DNA of 64,000 nt from contig JABAKD010000025.1 of NCBI GenBank assembly GCA_012845835.1, positions 17,783,476 through 17,847,475 on the forward strand, given 5' to 3'. Source of the stretch: Undaria pinnatifida. Its lineage: Eukaryota > Sar > Phaeophyceae > Laminariales > Alariaceae. This document shows, piece by piece, positions 34,091 through 44,473 of this stretch (within the stretch, counting starts at the first letter, position 1; every line of letters begins with the position of its first letter). A program made the position numbers and the translations under genes. The notes under the pieces were generated by a model that saw only the letters and a program-made list of their open reading frames with translations, searched no databases and was not told where the DNA came from.

Positions 34091-36334
34091 CACGTCTTGA
34101 ACTACACGCGACATGTTATGATTGTACGAGTATTCGTCTGCGAGATGTTTGTTGTAGACGGGCAGAAAAGCGCAGAATACGGCATCGTACCAGACACAGG
34201 TTGTCTGTCCTAAATTTGATGTTGAAGCCAATTCAATGCTCATCGCTTCTCCTAGAGCGACTTTCTATACGTGTCTAGTTTGTCGTTCGTGATACAAAGA
34301 TAACCCTTCGGGACTACCTGGTAGATATTACAAGCACCCTAACCCCCTTGTGCGGGTTTTAGCGCCGGGGAAATGCCCAGGGTCAGAGTATACGCATGAA
34401 CACGTGACCATGGGACGGTCTCGAGCAAAGACCGTGCCCTGGAACCATATTTACGGCTGATTGCTACCCTCGGCCTTAAGGGCGCCATAAGTGAGACACG
34501 TACCAACAAACCAACGGGGTCCTGTAACGACATGGAGCCAAACGGCCGTGGAATCATCTCTAGCGAACCTCTAATGAATGGTATTCTCACTCGCCAAATC
34601 TGGGGTTAGGCTTAGGGTCGTGGTTTGGGTTCGTCCGGTGCCATGACGTAGCTTTATTAGGCCAAGTTCTGTCGTTTCGGTTGTTTTTGTACTGCCGTTG
34701 TGGGATATTTCAATAATGTTGGGCAAACTCAAGTGCTTCCTTGGCTCCTGAGGTGCTAACTCCTGTCTTGAGCACGAGGATAACGTGTTACATGGTTCAT
34801 TGGCATGGCGTTGAGCATTGGCAGGAGGTTGGCTTGGGTGACCTGCAACATTGCTTGTGACGGCACATGATATATCGCCCCGGGACACGGTTTGTCTAAG
34901 GTACAAGCCGAGAGTCATATTTCTTCGGACTTGTCCTTGCGCACGGGCGCGTATACAAATTCATGGAGGGTTTGAGACGCAATTTAGCTTCGGTATATAT
35001 CGTGACCCCACACCTCTCTATGTTTAGTGAAAATGCTCATCCCCACCCTCCTGGTGTTGCTGGTCGGGTGGAGGACCCGCGAGAGGCAAATACGGTTAAC
35101 TGCTTGACGTTTGTCCCTCGACAATCCTTCCCGTAACGGTGTAACACGGGAAGGTTTGTGCACACCTCGGCCTTTAATGTCTCGTCTATCCAACAAGCAA
35201 TGCCAAAAAATATAACGCCAGTGTGCTTTGTTTCGGCACGCTCGTCTTACCGGTAACTATACTATTCTTGGTTGCGGATCGAGTCTACACGTGTTATCTC
35301 TGTTTTGTCGAAGCTCAACAAAATAACGATAAACGTGAGTTGACCACTTCGATGCTCCATACATACGGAGAATTCATTGCTCGTAGCCCCCCTACCGTCT
35401 TTCTGTGAGGTTCGGAACGGCATTAGCCTCCCAAAACACGTGCCGACGACGATTACACCGCTTGAATGTTCGTAGTGCTCGCTGCGCGCCTCCTCTGGGC
35501 TCCTGGTGGTGCCGGCATCAATTTGAGTGCTGGAATTCCGGAGCCACCTCCCTTCCCATTAGTTATGGCCAAAACCGCGTTGGGAACTACCCATTCTACT
35601 CTCCACCTTCCTGCCCAAAACACCGTCGCTTCGGCTGCTCAGGACAGTGTTTCCCCTCGCCCCCCACCCGATTTTTCACCCCATGGCAACGCCCCAAAAT
35701 TTCGTCTCAGACGACTCTTGACCCAATAGCCGCCATCCTGAACACTCTATTAGCGTGTGGCGTGTGTGTCAGTATGCTGATGATATAGGCGACAATGCAC
35801 CCATTCGCTGACTCGCTGTTTAATAAGCCTCAAGTCCTTAGCTACGGAAAACGCACAAAGAACATTTGACGACCAGCGCCGAGTCGATCGGTGCAACTTG
35901 CTTGGGTATCGTATTATTACAGCAGCAGCAATAATACACTTCACTTCTTTTCTTTTCCCCATCCCATAATTTATTGTGGTGCTCGCATTACTCTCGAGCC
36001 TTCCCAGTAGTATAACTTAGATCCGGGGTCATATAGCGGGCTCCCCTCCCCGCCCCCCACTACGGTACCTGCCCTAATTTTCATCGCGAAAATAATTCAG
36101 CATTTTCTTCCCTCGTCGATTCGCGTCGATTTGCGCCTACTCACGCTGCTAGGCGATTTCAGCAGTTAGTTGATCTTTTTCTCCCCATTTATTTCTGCAA
36201 ATAAATAAAGCCAACAAAGCTCACAACGGTGGTTATTTAACTCAAGGACCAACGCTAGTACTAATAATAGTAGTAGTATTCGAGTGTAACCCCACTAGAC
36301 CACCGGGGCGACCGGCTCTATATCACTCACTGCC
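34091..36334. other. No gene recognised
   Basis: Several frames of 60-130 codons exist on both strands (34571-34918 minus, 35405-35788 plus) without family resemblance or splice support. A hairpin GGGACGGTCT/AAGACCGTGCCC lies near 34413, and CACCGGGGC/GCCCCGGTG near 36301-36339. Confidence 0.4.
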
Positions 36335-37005
36335 CCGGTGGCGTATCAGGTTATATCCTCGAGCCTGGTATATATAGGTCAGCTTCGTGAGTTCGAATCC
36401 CCCCGAGTGCGTACTCGTATGATTTTTCGTTTTGTGCACTTATTGACTTGCAGAAAGCGCGAGAGCGTGAGTTAGCAACACTCGATGAAAAATCGACAAT
36501 CAGTGGGTGCTGAACCCTATGCGCCCAAACAATTTAAGGCAATAACCGGGGGGGGAAAGGGAAGGACGACACCTGTGCCCACGGCTTGTGTTATAAGGCT
36601 TAGTTTGGGTAAGCTATTGGTTAACCAGTTGCAAGTGGTCAAACGGACTAATACCCCACTAAGTCCTTAACAAATGGCGTCGTCGACAGACCATGGGTTT
36701 TTGGGTCGTGGGTTCGATCCCCACCATCCACAATAATAAACTTTTCAGATTTTCCCCATGTCGAACTTGAAAAATACTCTCCCTGGTACCCCAGGGAATG
36801 AAACGGCTTGGATAATTGACAGGTCCGCCCGTATATCCGCCCGACCTGCTATCCCGCCGTTTCAGGGGGGGAGAGTGTTATAAGGCTTAGTTTGGGTAAG
36901 CTATTGGTTAACCTTTTGCAAGTGGTCAAACGGACTAATACCCCACTAATAACCTTAACACTTGTATGTCCAGAAGCTGAAAAGTAGAAGTGTGCCAGTA
37001 AAAAA
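36335..37005 (+). repeat. SINE-like repeat, copy B, split by a TRIM
   Basis: A-box-like GTGGCGTATCAGG (near 36339) and B-box-like GAGTTCGAATCCCCCCGAG (near 36388) are followed by the same body as 15475-15715: GCGAGAGCGTGAGTTAGCAA, CTGAACCCTATGCGC and a G-run. The body stops at GGCTTG and resumes after the TRIM as CTTGTATGTCCAGAAG. Confidence 0.6.
36589..36960 (+). mobile_element. Complete TRIM (miniature LTR retrotransposon), 372 bp
   Basis: Direct terminal repeats are 84 bp (36589-36672) and 85 bp (36876-36960), starting TGTTATAAGG and ending CCTTAACA. Two bases after the left repeat comes TGGCGTCGTCGACAGACC (36675-36692), a good primer-binding site. A purine-only tract AGGGGGGGAGAG (36864-36875) abuts the right repeat. 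The host repeat is duplicated as CTTG on both sides. The 203-base interior has a T-arm-like GTGGGTTCGATCCCCAC and no coding capacity, so it must be moved in trans. The two LTRs differ at several positions in one block, so it is older than the LARD-like element. Confidence 0.88.
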
Positions 37006-37589
37006 AAAACACTAGAAGAAGAGATGATCCATCGGGGATCAGCAGCAATAAGGAGCACGTCAAGTACGAAGCAGCACAAACTTATTTGTCATTTACGTAC
37101 CAACACACGACCGCTTGCACTTGATCGGCAAACGACCACAGCAACGGAGTCAGGGACCACAGCAACAACGGAGCAAGCCACCCTACTGTCTACCTACCAC
37201 CACCTTCAAGGGGCGCAGCTTAACAACAGGAGGAACTTGTATACTACAACCCTCGAGGCCCCGGGGACGCAGCCACTCGCAATGCTGCTGTGTGGCTTTC
37301 CTGGCGCAGTAATCGTAATAACTACTACCTCCTCCTCGTTTAGTCATGCGTGCGCTTGCCACGTCTATATCCATGTATGTACGTGTACCTACCGAAATTC
37401 AATAAACAAATGTACTACTATGATCCCTACCGCAGTACCATGGGAATTTTTTTACAGTAATACTATTATTTGTTTTGGCACAAAATATGATGCAAATTTG
37501 GAAATAATGTCTTGCTAAGTTTTATTTTATCAACCTCCTCTCCATACATCAAGATCCGAAGAATAACTAACTGGAGAGTACCGTTCAAA
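37006..37589. other. No gene recognised
   Basis: A plus-strand frame at 37024-37518 lacks family resemblance. Nothing else stands out. Confidence 0.45.
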
Positions 37590-37655
37590 ATACAATATTT
37601 TGCGCGCTTCTCGCTTGGACGGCGGCCTTCGAACAAAGTGATTTGACCGAGAAAT
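37590..37655 (+). repeat. Fragment of the 3.5 kb dispersed repeat
   Basis: TTTTGCGCGCTTCTCGCTTG and ATTTGACCGAGAA match the 3' part of the family at 6360-6500 with an internal deletion. Confidence 0.5.
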
Positions 37656-37660
37656 GCTAC

Positions 37661-37718
37661 AGCACTGCCCACTGAGCTATACTTAATCACTTGACTCAGT
37701 AGCTCAGTGGGCAGTGCT
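37661..37718. repeat. Perfect 19-bp inverted repeat containing a tRNA-type A box
   Basis: AGCACTGCCCACTGAGCTA (37661-37679) and TAGCTCAGTGGGCAGTGCT (37700-37718) are exact reverse complements around a 20-base loop. TAGCTCAGTGGGCAG fits the pol III A-box consensus on both strands. Confidence 0.85.
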
Positions 37719-37739
37719 ACTACATATAATACATGTTAA

Positions 37740-38010
37740 ACTACCAAAAAAAACAGTCATAATGTTGTCAGCGCGCACGCTTGAAAAAGACAAATATGAA
37801 GTCGGTGAGAATCGAAATCACGACACATAGCACTACCCAGTGTCACTTGACTCAGTAAAACTCAGAGTGAGTGGGTTAAGCAAATAAACAACCAAACAAA
37901 AATGTTTTCCAGTTCGTTAATTAATTATCACCGACTTGGTAAGAGCGATCTCCGGAGCAATTTCCTCTCCACGTACTACAGGTAGTAGTACTCAGAAGAA
38001 TACTAACAAA
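37740..38010 (-). repeat. Second copy of the SINE-like family seen at 9445-9725
   Basis: The minus strand reads GTGATTTCGATTCTCACCGA (B-box-like, about 37800-37825). Relatives of the other segments lie at 37920-38010 (GATCTCCGGAGCAA, CCACGTACTAC, AGTACTCAGAAGAA). Segment order differs from the first copy. Confidence 0.45.
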
Positions 38011-38403
38011 TGGTCAAAGCCTACTATTAATAACTAAGGTCGAAATTATTTACGCGGTCGCAATTCGGCTGGTCATCTGCATCATGTACGTTATCTAGGG
38101 ATTTTTCTGTTTGTTTGTGAAGGGTGTCCGTCTAGAGTTGTAGGTCCTAAATAAAGTTGTATCCCCGCCTTCGTTCCCGGCCGTAGGGAACCTTTCGCAG
38201 ATGTCGTAGTATATACATACGTGTACGAAAAACACGTCATCGCTCACGAATTATTTGTTTATTTATTTTTGTAGGTTGTCCATCGTTGTTGTACGATCTT
38301 GTTGGCGCGTACCCAATTAATATTTTATCAGATATTATTTTTTCATGTGCGTATTCACCCGACGAAGTTATACACATTCTTCACTTGTACAACTCCTCCT
38401 GAC

Positions 38404-39770
38404 GATTTTGAGCCTATTATATCAGGTTGACGTGCAGACCATGCATACTCGAAATGAGAAACGCTTCAACAGCACCAAACGCAAAAATATAAAAAGACGA
38501 GTTAGAGCGATATAGTACTGGTATTATAACACGCGCTCAAGCCCTGCAGGCGTCAAGCAAACCAAACGCTCGAGAGTATAACACCGCAAAATTCAAAACT
38601 TTAGCAACTACCTACCGTTTGGAAATGATGCCAATTTTGGAAATTATCCAGACGCCGCAGACGCTATTGTAAGATACAACCGAAGTCGCAAGATTACTTC
38701 CTCAAAATACAATATTTTTGCAACTTCTCCCTTGTCTCGCTCAGGATCCATCTGCGTTCACGTCGAGGTACCCAATGGATAAGGAAGGACGAGGGGCGTT
38801 GGAGCCGCCCCCCGAAGACTTTTACGTGTTTCATTCGTTCAAGCCCTGCAGACGTCGAGCAAAACAAACAAACGCTCAAGCCCTGCTGACGTCAAACAAA
38901 ACAAACTGAAAAGACGAATTAGAGCGATCTACTACTGGTATTATAACACGCGCTCAAGCCCTGCAGACGTCAAGCAAACCAAACGCTCGAGAGTATATAC
39001 CGCAAAATTCAAAACTTTAGCAACTACCTACCGATTGGAAATGATGCCAATTTTGGAAATTATCCAGACGCTGCAGACGTTATTATAAGATACAACCGAA
39101 GTCGCAAGGTTACTTCCTCAAAGTACAATATTTTTGCAACTTCTCCCTTTTCTCGCTCAGCATCCATCCGCGTTCACATCGAGGTGCCCAACGGATAAGG
39201 AAGGGCGAGGGGCGTTGGAGCCGCCCCCCGAAGACTTTTACGTGTTTCATTCGTTCAAGCCCTGCAGATGTCAAGCAAAACAAACAAACGCTCAAGCCCT
39301 GCAGACGTTATGCAAAACAAACGGTCGAGAGTATGCCACCGCAAAATTCAAAATAATAGAATAGCAACTAACTACCGTTCGGAAATGATGCCAATTTTGT
39401 AAATCATCCATGCGCTGCAGACTTGAAGATACAACCAAAATCTCCGGAATTCCTCCTCAACATGCGATACTTTTGCAACTTCTCGCTTGTCTCGCTCGGC
39501 ATCCGTCCGCGTTCACGTCGACGTGCGGAACGGATACGGCAGGGCGAGGAGCGTTTGAGTCGCCCCCCGAAGACGGCGCTCGAACGAACCTATTTGACCG
39601 AGAATTCCAGTTCTGCGCATCGCATACTGAGGCCGAGACGAAAACAAACTCCTGACCGAATCCCCGAATTAAAGAATGATCGTACATAGACTATACATTT
39701 ATACTGAAGCCGAGACGGAAAAAAACTCCTGACCGGATCCCCGAAAAAAATAATGATCATATATATATAT
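38404..39770 (+). repeat. Shortened, internally duplicated copy of the 3.5 kb repeat
   Basis: The left side (TCAGGTTGACGTGCAGACCA) matches the family interior near 4607 and 58088. The right side (CTATTTGACCGAGAATTCCA at 39589) matches its 3' end. Between these ends much is missing and a unit of about 415 bp is present twice (38498-38913, 38914-39329). A further partial 3'-end duplicate lies at about 39705-39770. Confidence 0.7.
38498..39329. repeat. Tandem duplication of a unit of about 415 bp
   Basis: Both units run from GA(G/A)TTAGAGCGATNTA through ATTATAACACGCGCTCAAGC, CAACTACCTACCG and GGGCGTTGGAGCCGCCCCCC to CAAACGCTCAAGCCCTGC. Few substitutions separate them. Confidence 0.85.
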
Positions 39771-39889
39771 TTATACTGCTGCTGCTGTGAAATACAGGTA
39801 GGAGAATTCAAACCAAAATCAATCCCAAAGGAACAACATTTTAGAGAGGGAAGCAAATAGAATTCCTGGTACCTGATATCAGCGTAGCG

Positions 39890-40295
39890 GGTACGAATAA
39901 CACAGCAAAAGTCAAGCCGTATAAGAAAATAGGAACTACGACAGCAGCAGCAGCAGTTGAACACAAAAAAACGAAAACCGGAAGGAGATTCCGGCCTGGA
40001 ATAAGAAAAACAACGAAAACAAAAGGCAAAAGACGTACAAAGATATGTAACCAATGCAAAACGAAAAATCTCGGTCTGACTGCGAGGCTCGAACTCACGC
40101 CCGCAACCTCAAAGTCTGTCGTCTTGATGACCAGTAAGAAATACCGTCGGCGGCCGGCGGTGAGGAGGGCTGTGAGAGGTGTGGGAGAATAGCCGAGGTC
40201 TATCGGCCTACATAGCGGGTACGCAAAAGCTAAGCCAAGTAAGAAAATAGGAACTACGACAGCATGCAGCAGAAGTAGTAGTAGAAAACAAAACC
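39890..40295. repeat. Direct repeats flanking a tRNA-like T arm
   Basis: GTAAGAAAATAGGAACTACG and neighbours (TAGCGGGTACG before, ACGACAGCA after) occur near 39891-39960 and 40213-40290. Between them, on the minus strand near 40081-40110, is GTGAGTTCGAGCCTCGC, a fully paired T arm. The rest of a cloverleaf cannot be drawn. This is probably a tRNA-derived element. Confidence 0.5.
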
Positions 40296-40299
40296 GATT

Positions 40300-41075
40300 A
40301 TTGCTCTCAGGTCGCGATTTTGCGCAGTGTTCATCGATATAGACTAGCTCTGACGGACCGCCACGCCGCGAGAGGGAGGGAGCATGAAGCGAGAGGACTA
40401 GGGCCACTGGCCTGGGGTGTTAATGTTGATGAGGATTAAGGTAGACCAATATAATAGCTAAAACATTACCGAAGTTGCCGGTACCGGTAATACCAGCGGT
40501 ATATGACTCGGTACGTACCGTATACCGAACACACCCTTGATAGTTTCCTATCGGGAGCATGTGTGTCGGCATATGCCGGCACCCATGCGGAGCCCGTGTA
40601 ATACTATAGTACCAGTCTGACAAAAAATATAAGGGACATTTATTTGGAAGACAAAATATAAAAGAGACATTTCAAAAAGATCCCATAGGATACGGTTATC
40701 ATGAACCTATAATCGTTTTACATTTGTATCACCATGCAGGTGGGCCAAAGCGTCGAAGAATTCCATTGGGTAACCCCGGGATGTTCAGTTATCAGCCCCC
40801 CCCCTGGATTCCTGGGATTTCGCGCAATTTTTCCTGTAAGGATTTTATGGAAACTTGACAGCTCTCCCAGGCCGAAAAAAAGACTTTTTTACATTAGTTT
40901 TCAGTATGGGAATCTTGGTTGTTTTACAGTAGCTATCCCAAGAACTACTCGTTACGATATTCATTATAAGTCATTGTTCTCAACCGGCGAAAACAAATGA
41001 ATAGGTCCGAGCAGTACTTGGTTGCGTCGGCATGGTCGCTACAAAAAAAACAAAAATGAAGCTTAAAATATTAGA
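40300..41075. other. No gene recognised; one palindrome of the 3.5 kb family
   Basis: Reverse-oriented family left-end sequence (GCCGGCACCCATGCGGAGCC) lies near 40575-40595. A plus-strand frame at 40734-41000 has no recognised family. Confidence 0.4.
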
Positions 41076-41077
41076 AT

Positions 41078-41150
41078 TGGTGATCATACCGGGAATCGAA
41101 CTCAGGCCGTCTGATTCGTAGTCTATTATTCAATAGTTTGACCGGAGTGC
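41078..41150 (-). other. tRNA-like sequence ending in CCA
   Basis: On the minus strand a T-arm-like CTGAGTTCGATTCCCGG is followed by TATGATC, A and an encoded CCA. The anticodon and D regions pair poorly and the 5' acceptor strand is absent. An encoded CCA suggests a retro-copied or SINE-head sequence and not a tRNA gene. Confidence 0.4.
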
Positions 41151-41193
41151 ATGTGCCCCTTGTATTTTTTGTCAGACTCTTTCTTCTCTCGTT

Positions 41194-41430
41194 TATTAAT
41201 CCTTAGGTGGCATGTGGCGTGTATCAGCTCTTAGCTGGTGTACGCTCGTAGGCTCGCTTTCGGATGACCCGATGAAGACACAGCCTATATATATGATTTG
41301 AGCCAAACGAAGGCCACGGTTAGGTAAGCCTGTAAGAACAGAGAGCTCTAGCAGAGAAGATGTTGTTCGGCGACCCCAGGCCGATATACTGATTGATGAC
41401 TTATTTGCTCAGCAGATAAAAGCTGATGGT
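41194..41430. repeat. Direct repeat, left copy (possible LTR of the copia element)
   Basis: It matches 48353-48595 almost base for base, from TATTAATCCTTAGG to AGCTGATGGT, with a TATATATATA word of different length. On the minus strand it would end GGATTAATA, similar in form to the LARD LTR end. It flanks the minus-strand gag remnant on its 3' side, so an LTR pair is plausible. Typical TG start and target duplications were not seen. Confidence 0.6.
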
Positions 41431-42329
41431 ATATTGACGTGATACCAATTGCTTAGAAGTGTCACTACTCTGGCCGATTTCGATTGTAAATGGGGTGTTT
41501 AAACGAACTGGGCGGGGAACAAAAGGGGGTGGGGGGGGGGGGGAGGGCGGAGATGAGTTGGGGCTACGGCATGGATGGCTAGATGGATAATGAGATGACA
41601 TCAGCTGGCTGGTAGTGTTTACTACTCTGGTAGATTTTGATTTCAGGTGGGGTGTTTGAACAAGAGGGATCGGGGGGGGGGGGGGGGGAGGGGGGTGAGC
41701 ATTTCAATATGTGCGCGGAAACTATAAACCCTTGAAGGGGACGAATGTGACGGTTGCAGCAAGAAGACACCCCTTTTTATCACCCGCCTGGTAATGTTTA
41801 TTTTTGTAGAAGGTTATACGGCCGAAAAGACTCGCCACCTGGACAAGTACACACGGAAGATTAAAATACACGAGAGGTGATGTCTCTCTAGATTAAGTGG
41901 TCCTCATTAAGCTGTAAATCGCTGGCAGTGCCTCTTTGTTCTTTTGTTTGAGGGCGGCAGGAATACTGGTAGGTTGTTCACTCCTATGATTGTTGCGGAA
42001 TGATGAACACATTCACTGTTTTAGACTACTGCAAACATCTTCTATTCCTTGGTTGATTAACCGATTGGAATATAGTTCACGTCTGATGATTCTAATATTG
42101 TGAGCTAGTAAGTTAATTTGCATGAATATGCAGAAGCACGTATAGTATCAGAGCAGGATTTTTCGTGTCCGCTTATTTCGTGTTCACCCCTCGGGTATTT
42201 TAGCAAGATGAGTTTGCTCTACGCAAAACGTTTTTCCCAACATTTATCATTGTTGCTGCATGCATTCCTGTTATGGAGTTTTTCAGCATGAAACGCAGAG
42301 TGAGAAAGTGTTAACTTAACGGGAGGAGG

Positions 42330-42850
42330 TATCAGAGATGCTAGTTGTCAGTAACCATCATGTCGCTACTTGATAACACTTAAAGGTCATCTGGTATACA
42401 TTGCGAGTTGTTCGTACAACAGACAGATATAACAAGTCTGTTAGATGTCGTTTATCCATGCGGTATTTAGCATGCAGAAGTCTCAGCAGTAATAACTTGG
42501 TTACATGATGCACAGCCGTTTACTGGCTAATCATATCCAAAAGCTGGTACATGTAGTACGTACGAGCAATGCGGTGATATCAAATAAATGCGGCGGAATA
42601 ACGTACCTGGAGCAACATTCATGGAATATGTTTTTAGGTTGACTGTCGGGGCGTTGATGTAGCTAAGCTCCCAGAAGCAAACCTCAGGGAACATTGCCAT
42701 AGGTACGGTAGACTACGAGCAAGCCTCAGGAAACGTTGCTTGTAGGTAGATCAGACAACTACCCGTAGAGTACATCTGTCCGTAGATTAAGGCATTGTGC
42801 CGTCTCGATCAGGTGATGATCAGGCCTACCTCGATCACTTTTCTTTGCTC
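42330..42850. repeat. Left arm of a 0.52 kb inverted repeat
   Basis: It is the reverse complement of 48596-49117 along nearly its whole length, for example GCTAGTTGTCAGTAACCATC at this end. The two arms face each other across 5.7 kb that includes the copia gag remnant. Confidence 0.85.
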
Positions 42851-42854
42851 ATGA

Positions 42855-43857
42855 CGTAGCTTTCATTCATCCCCCCTCCCCCCCTCCAACGCCCCCTCCT
42901 TCCCCACACCCCGCACGATCGCCTAGACCCAGCACCGCGCGAATAGCAAGCCCCTACATATATGATTAATACGCGCGATCGGAGGATCACACAAAATGTT
43001 GCGAAGATCAACGTCGACCAAATCCTTGATCTCATAGCTGGAGTGTATTTTAATATTACATGTGACCTAAACCTCTTGAAACCCCCCCCCCCCCCCCCCT
43101 CCCCGCCTTTTTTTTTTTTTTTTCTTTCTCTTGATTAAATGCCCCACCTAATATCGAAATCCGCCAGAGTAATAATGAACACTTCCACGCCCTGGATATC
43201 GCCTCGTTATCGTTTTAGAGCCGTCCATGCCGCTGCTGCAATTCCCACCCACCCCCGCCCCCAACGCCCCCTTCTTCCCCACCACCCGCACCATCGCCTA
43301 GACCTAGCACCACGCGTATAGCAAACCCCTACATCTATGCGACCTAAAGTCCTCCCTCCCCGCCCCCCCGCCCCCCCCCCGGCACATTTCCCCCCCCCTC
43401 CCCCACAAGAAGGATTTATAGTTTCCACGCACAAATTGACCTGCCCCACCCGTCCCCTCCCCCCCCCCTCCCCTCCTCCCGCCCCCCTTTTGATCAAAAT
43501 CAGGCCCCCACGTCCTTCAAAACTCCGCCCTCCCCTCACCGGTTATTCGACTTACAGTATTCACTTGATAAACTGATGCATTTCCTTCCACAGCTGTCAG
43601 ATTTTGTCCCCCTCAGAAACGGGTTTTATAGTTTCCGCGCACAGACTGCCTAACATCACCCTGTTGACCCTGATAGCTACACTGTAGTTGCAAGGGGAGT
43701 CGCCGACCTATATCCTTAATAAGGACACACAACCCGTAATACGCGCGATCGGAGTATCACACACAGCTTGCAAAGATGAGTTTCGACAAAATATTCGATC
43801 TCACAGCTGGAGTGTATTTTAATTTTTATAATATATCCTGAAGTACCGGAGATGGCG
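42855..43857. other. Low-complexity C-rich and T-rich region with dispersed repeat fragments
   Basis: Runs of C and T dominate 43081-43500. Two related segments containing ATACGCGCGATCGGAG and GCTGGAGTGTATTTTAA lie at about 42966-43055 and 43738-43822. No gene is seen. Confidence 0.6.
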
Positions 43858-44114
43858 TAGTTAGTCATCCCACGGTAAGGTTGCAGCAGAAAGTCCCTGA
43901 GCTCCTCACATGAGAAACTCAATATCTCACCCGAAAAATGACTTCGAAGGCATTCGTTCGCACAACCCAACCAAACTTCCATGCCTTAAGTGCTAAAAAA
44001 CAATGTACTCGTGAAATTTCTTCAATGACGGGCAATTCCTCACATGAGGAACTCAATCGCCCAGGGACTATTTGGCGCAAAAACTGCAACCCCTACCGTG
44101 GGATGACTCTAAGT
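43858..44114. mobile_element. MITE-like element, 257 bp
   Basis: The left end TAGTTAGTCATCCCACGGTA and the right end in reverse complement (ACTTAGAGTCATCCCACGGT) form terminal inverted repeats that extend weakly to about 45 bases. A second inner inverted pair, CTCACATGAGAAACTCAAT-like sequence, occurs near both ends. No coding capacity. Confidence 0.55.
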
Positions 44115-44473
44115 CAAATGTAAGATTCAACTATCCAGTCGAAATTCCTATTCGACTTGTACTCTTGGCATTAATTGCGATATTTCGCATTCTTCAAACC
44201 ATGCAAAACACCGGTCGTTGTCTCTGCTCGCCCCGTACAAAGAGAACATGCGACACTCTACGTATAGCTTTGGTAAAGAGATAACGCATTTCACAATTCC
44301 AGTGCCTTGACCTTGTTGGTGTAGACGTTGTTAGTGTAGACGTTGCTAGATGTGCTTGGTCTATTGTCCGTCGCTTGGACTTAGAGGCTTAACTTCATCT
44401 TGAAGTTGGAGAGGTAGGTAGATTTATTTATCTCAGAACCTATTGCCGTCATCGGCTCCGCCTCGACTGTTAA
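44115..44473. other. No gene recognised
   Basis: A short TTGTTAGTGTAGACGTTG-type duplication near 44317-44347 is the only structure noticed. Confidence 0.45.

Noticed and set aside
41078-41150. A working tRNA gene.
   Set aside because: The acceptor 5' strand is missing, the anticodon arm pairs poorly and CCA is encoded, which points to a retro-copied fragment.
42146-42170. TATCAGAGCAGGA as a plus-strand copia primer-binding site.
   Set aside because: No LTR end lies directly before it and no plus-strand gag follows.
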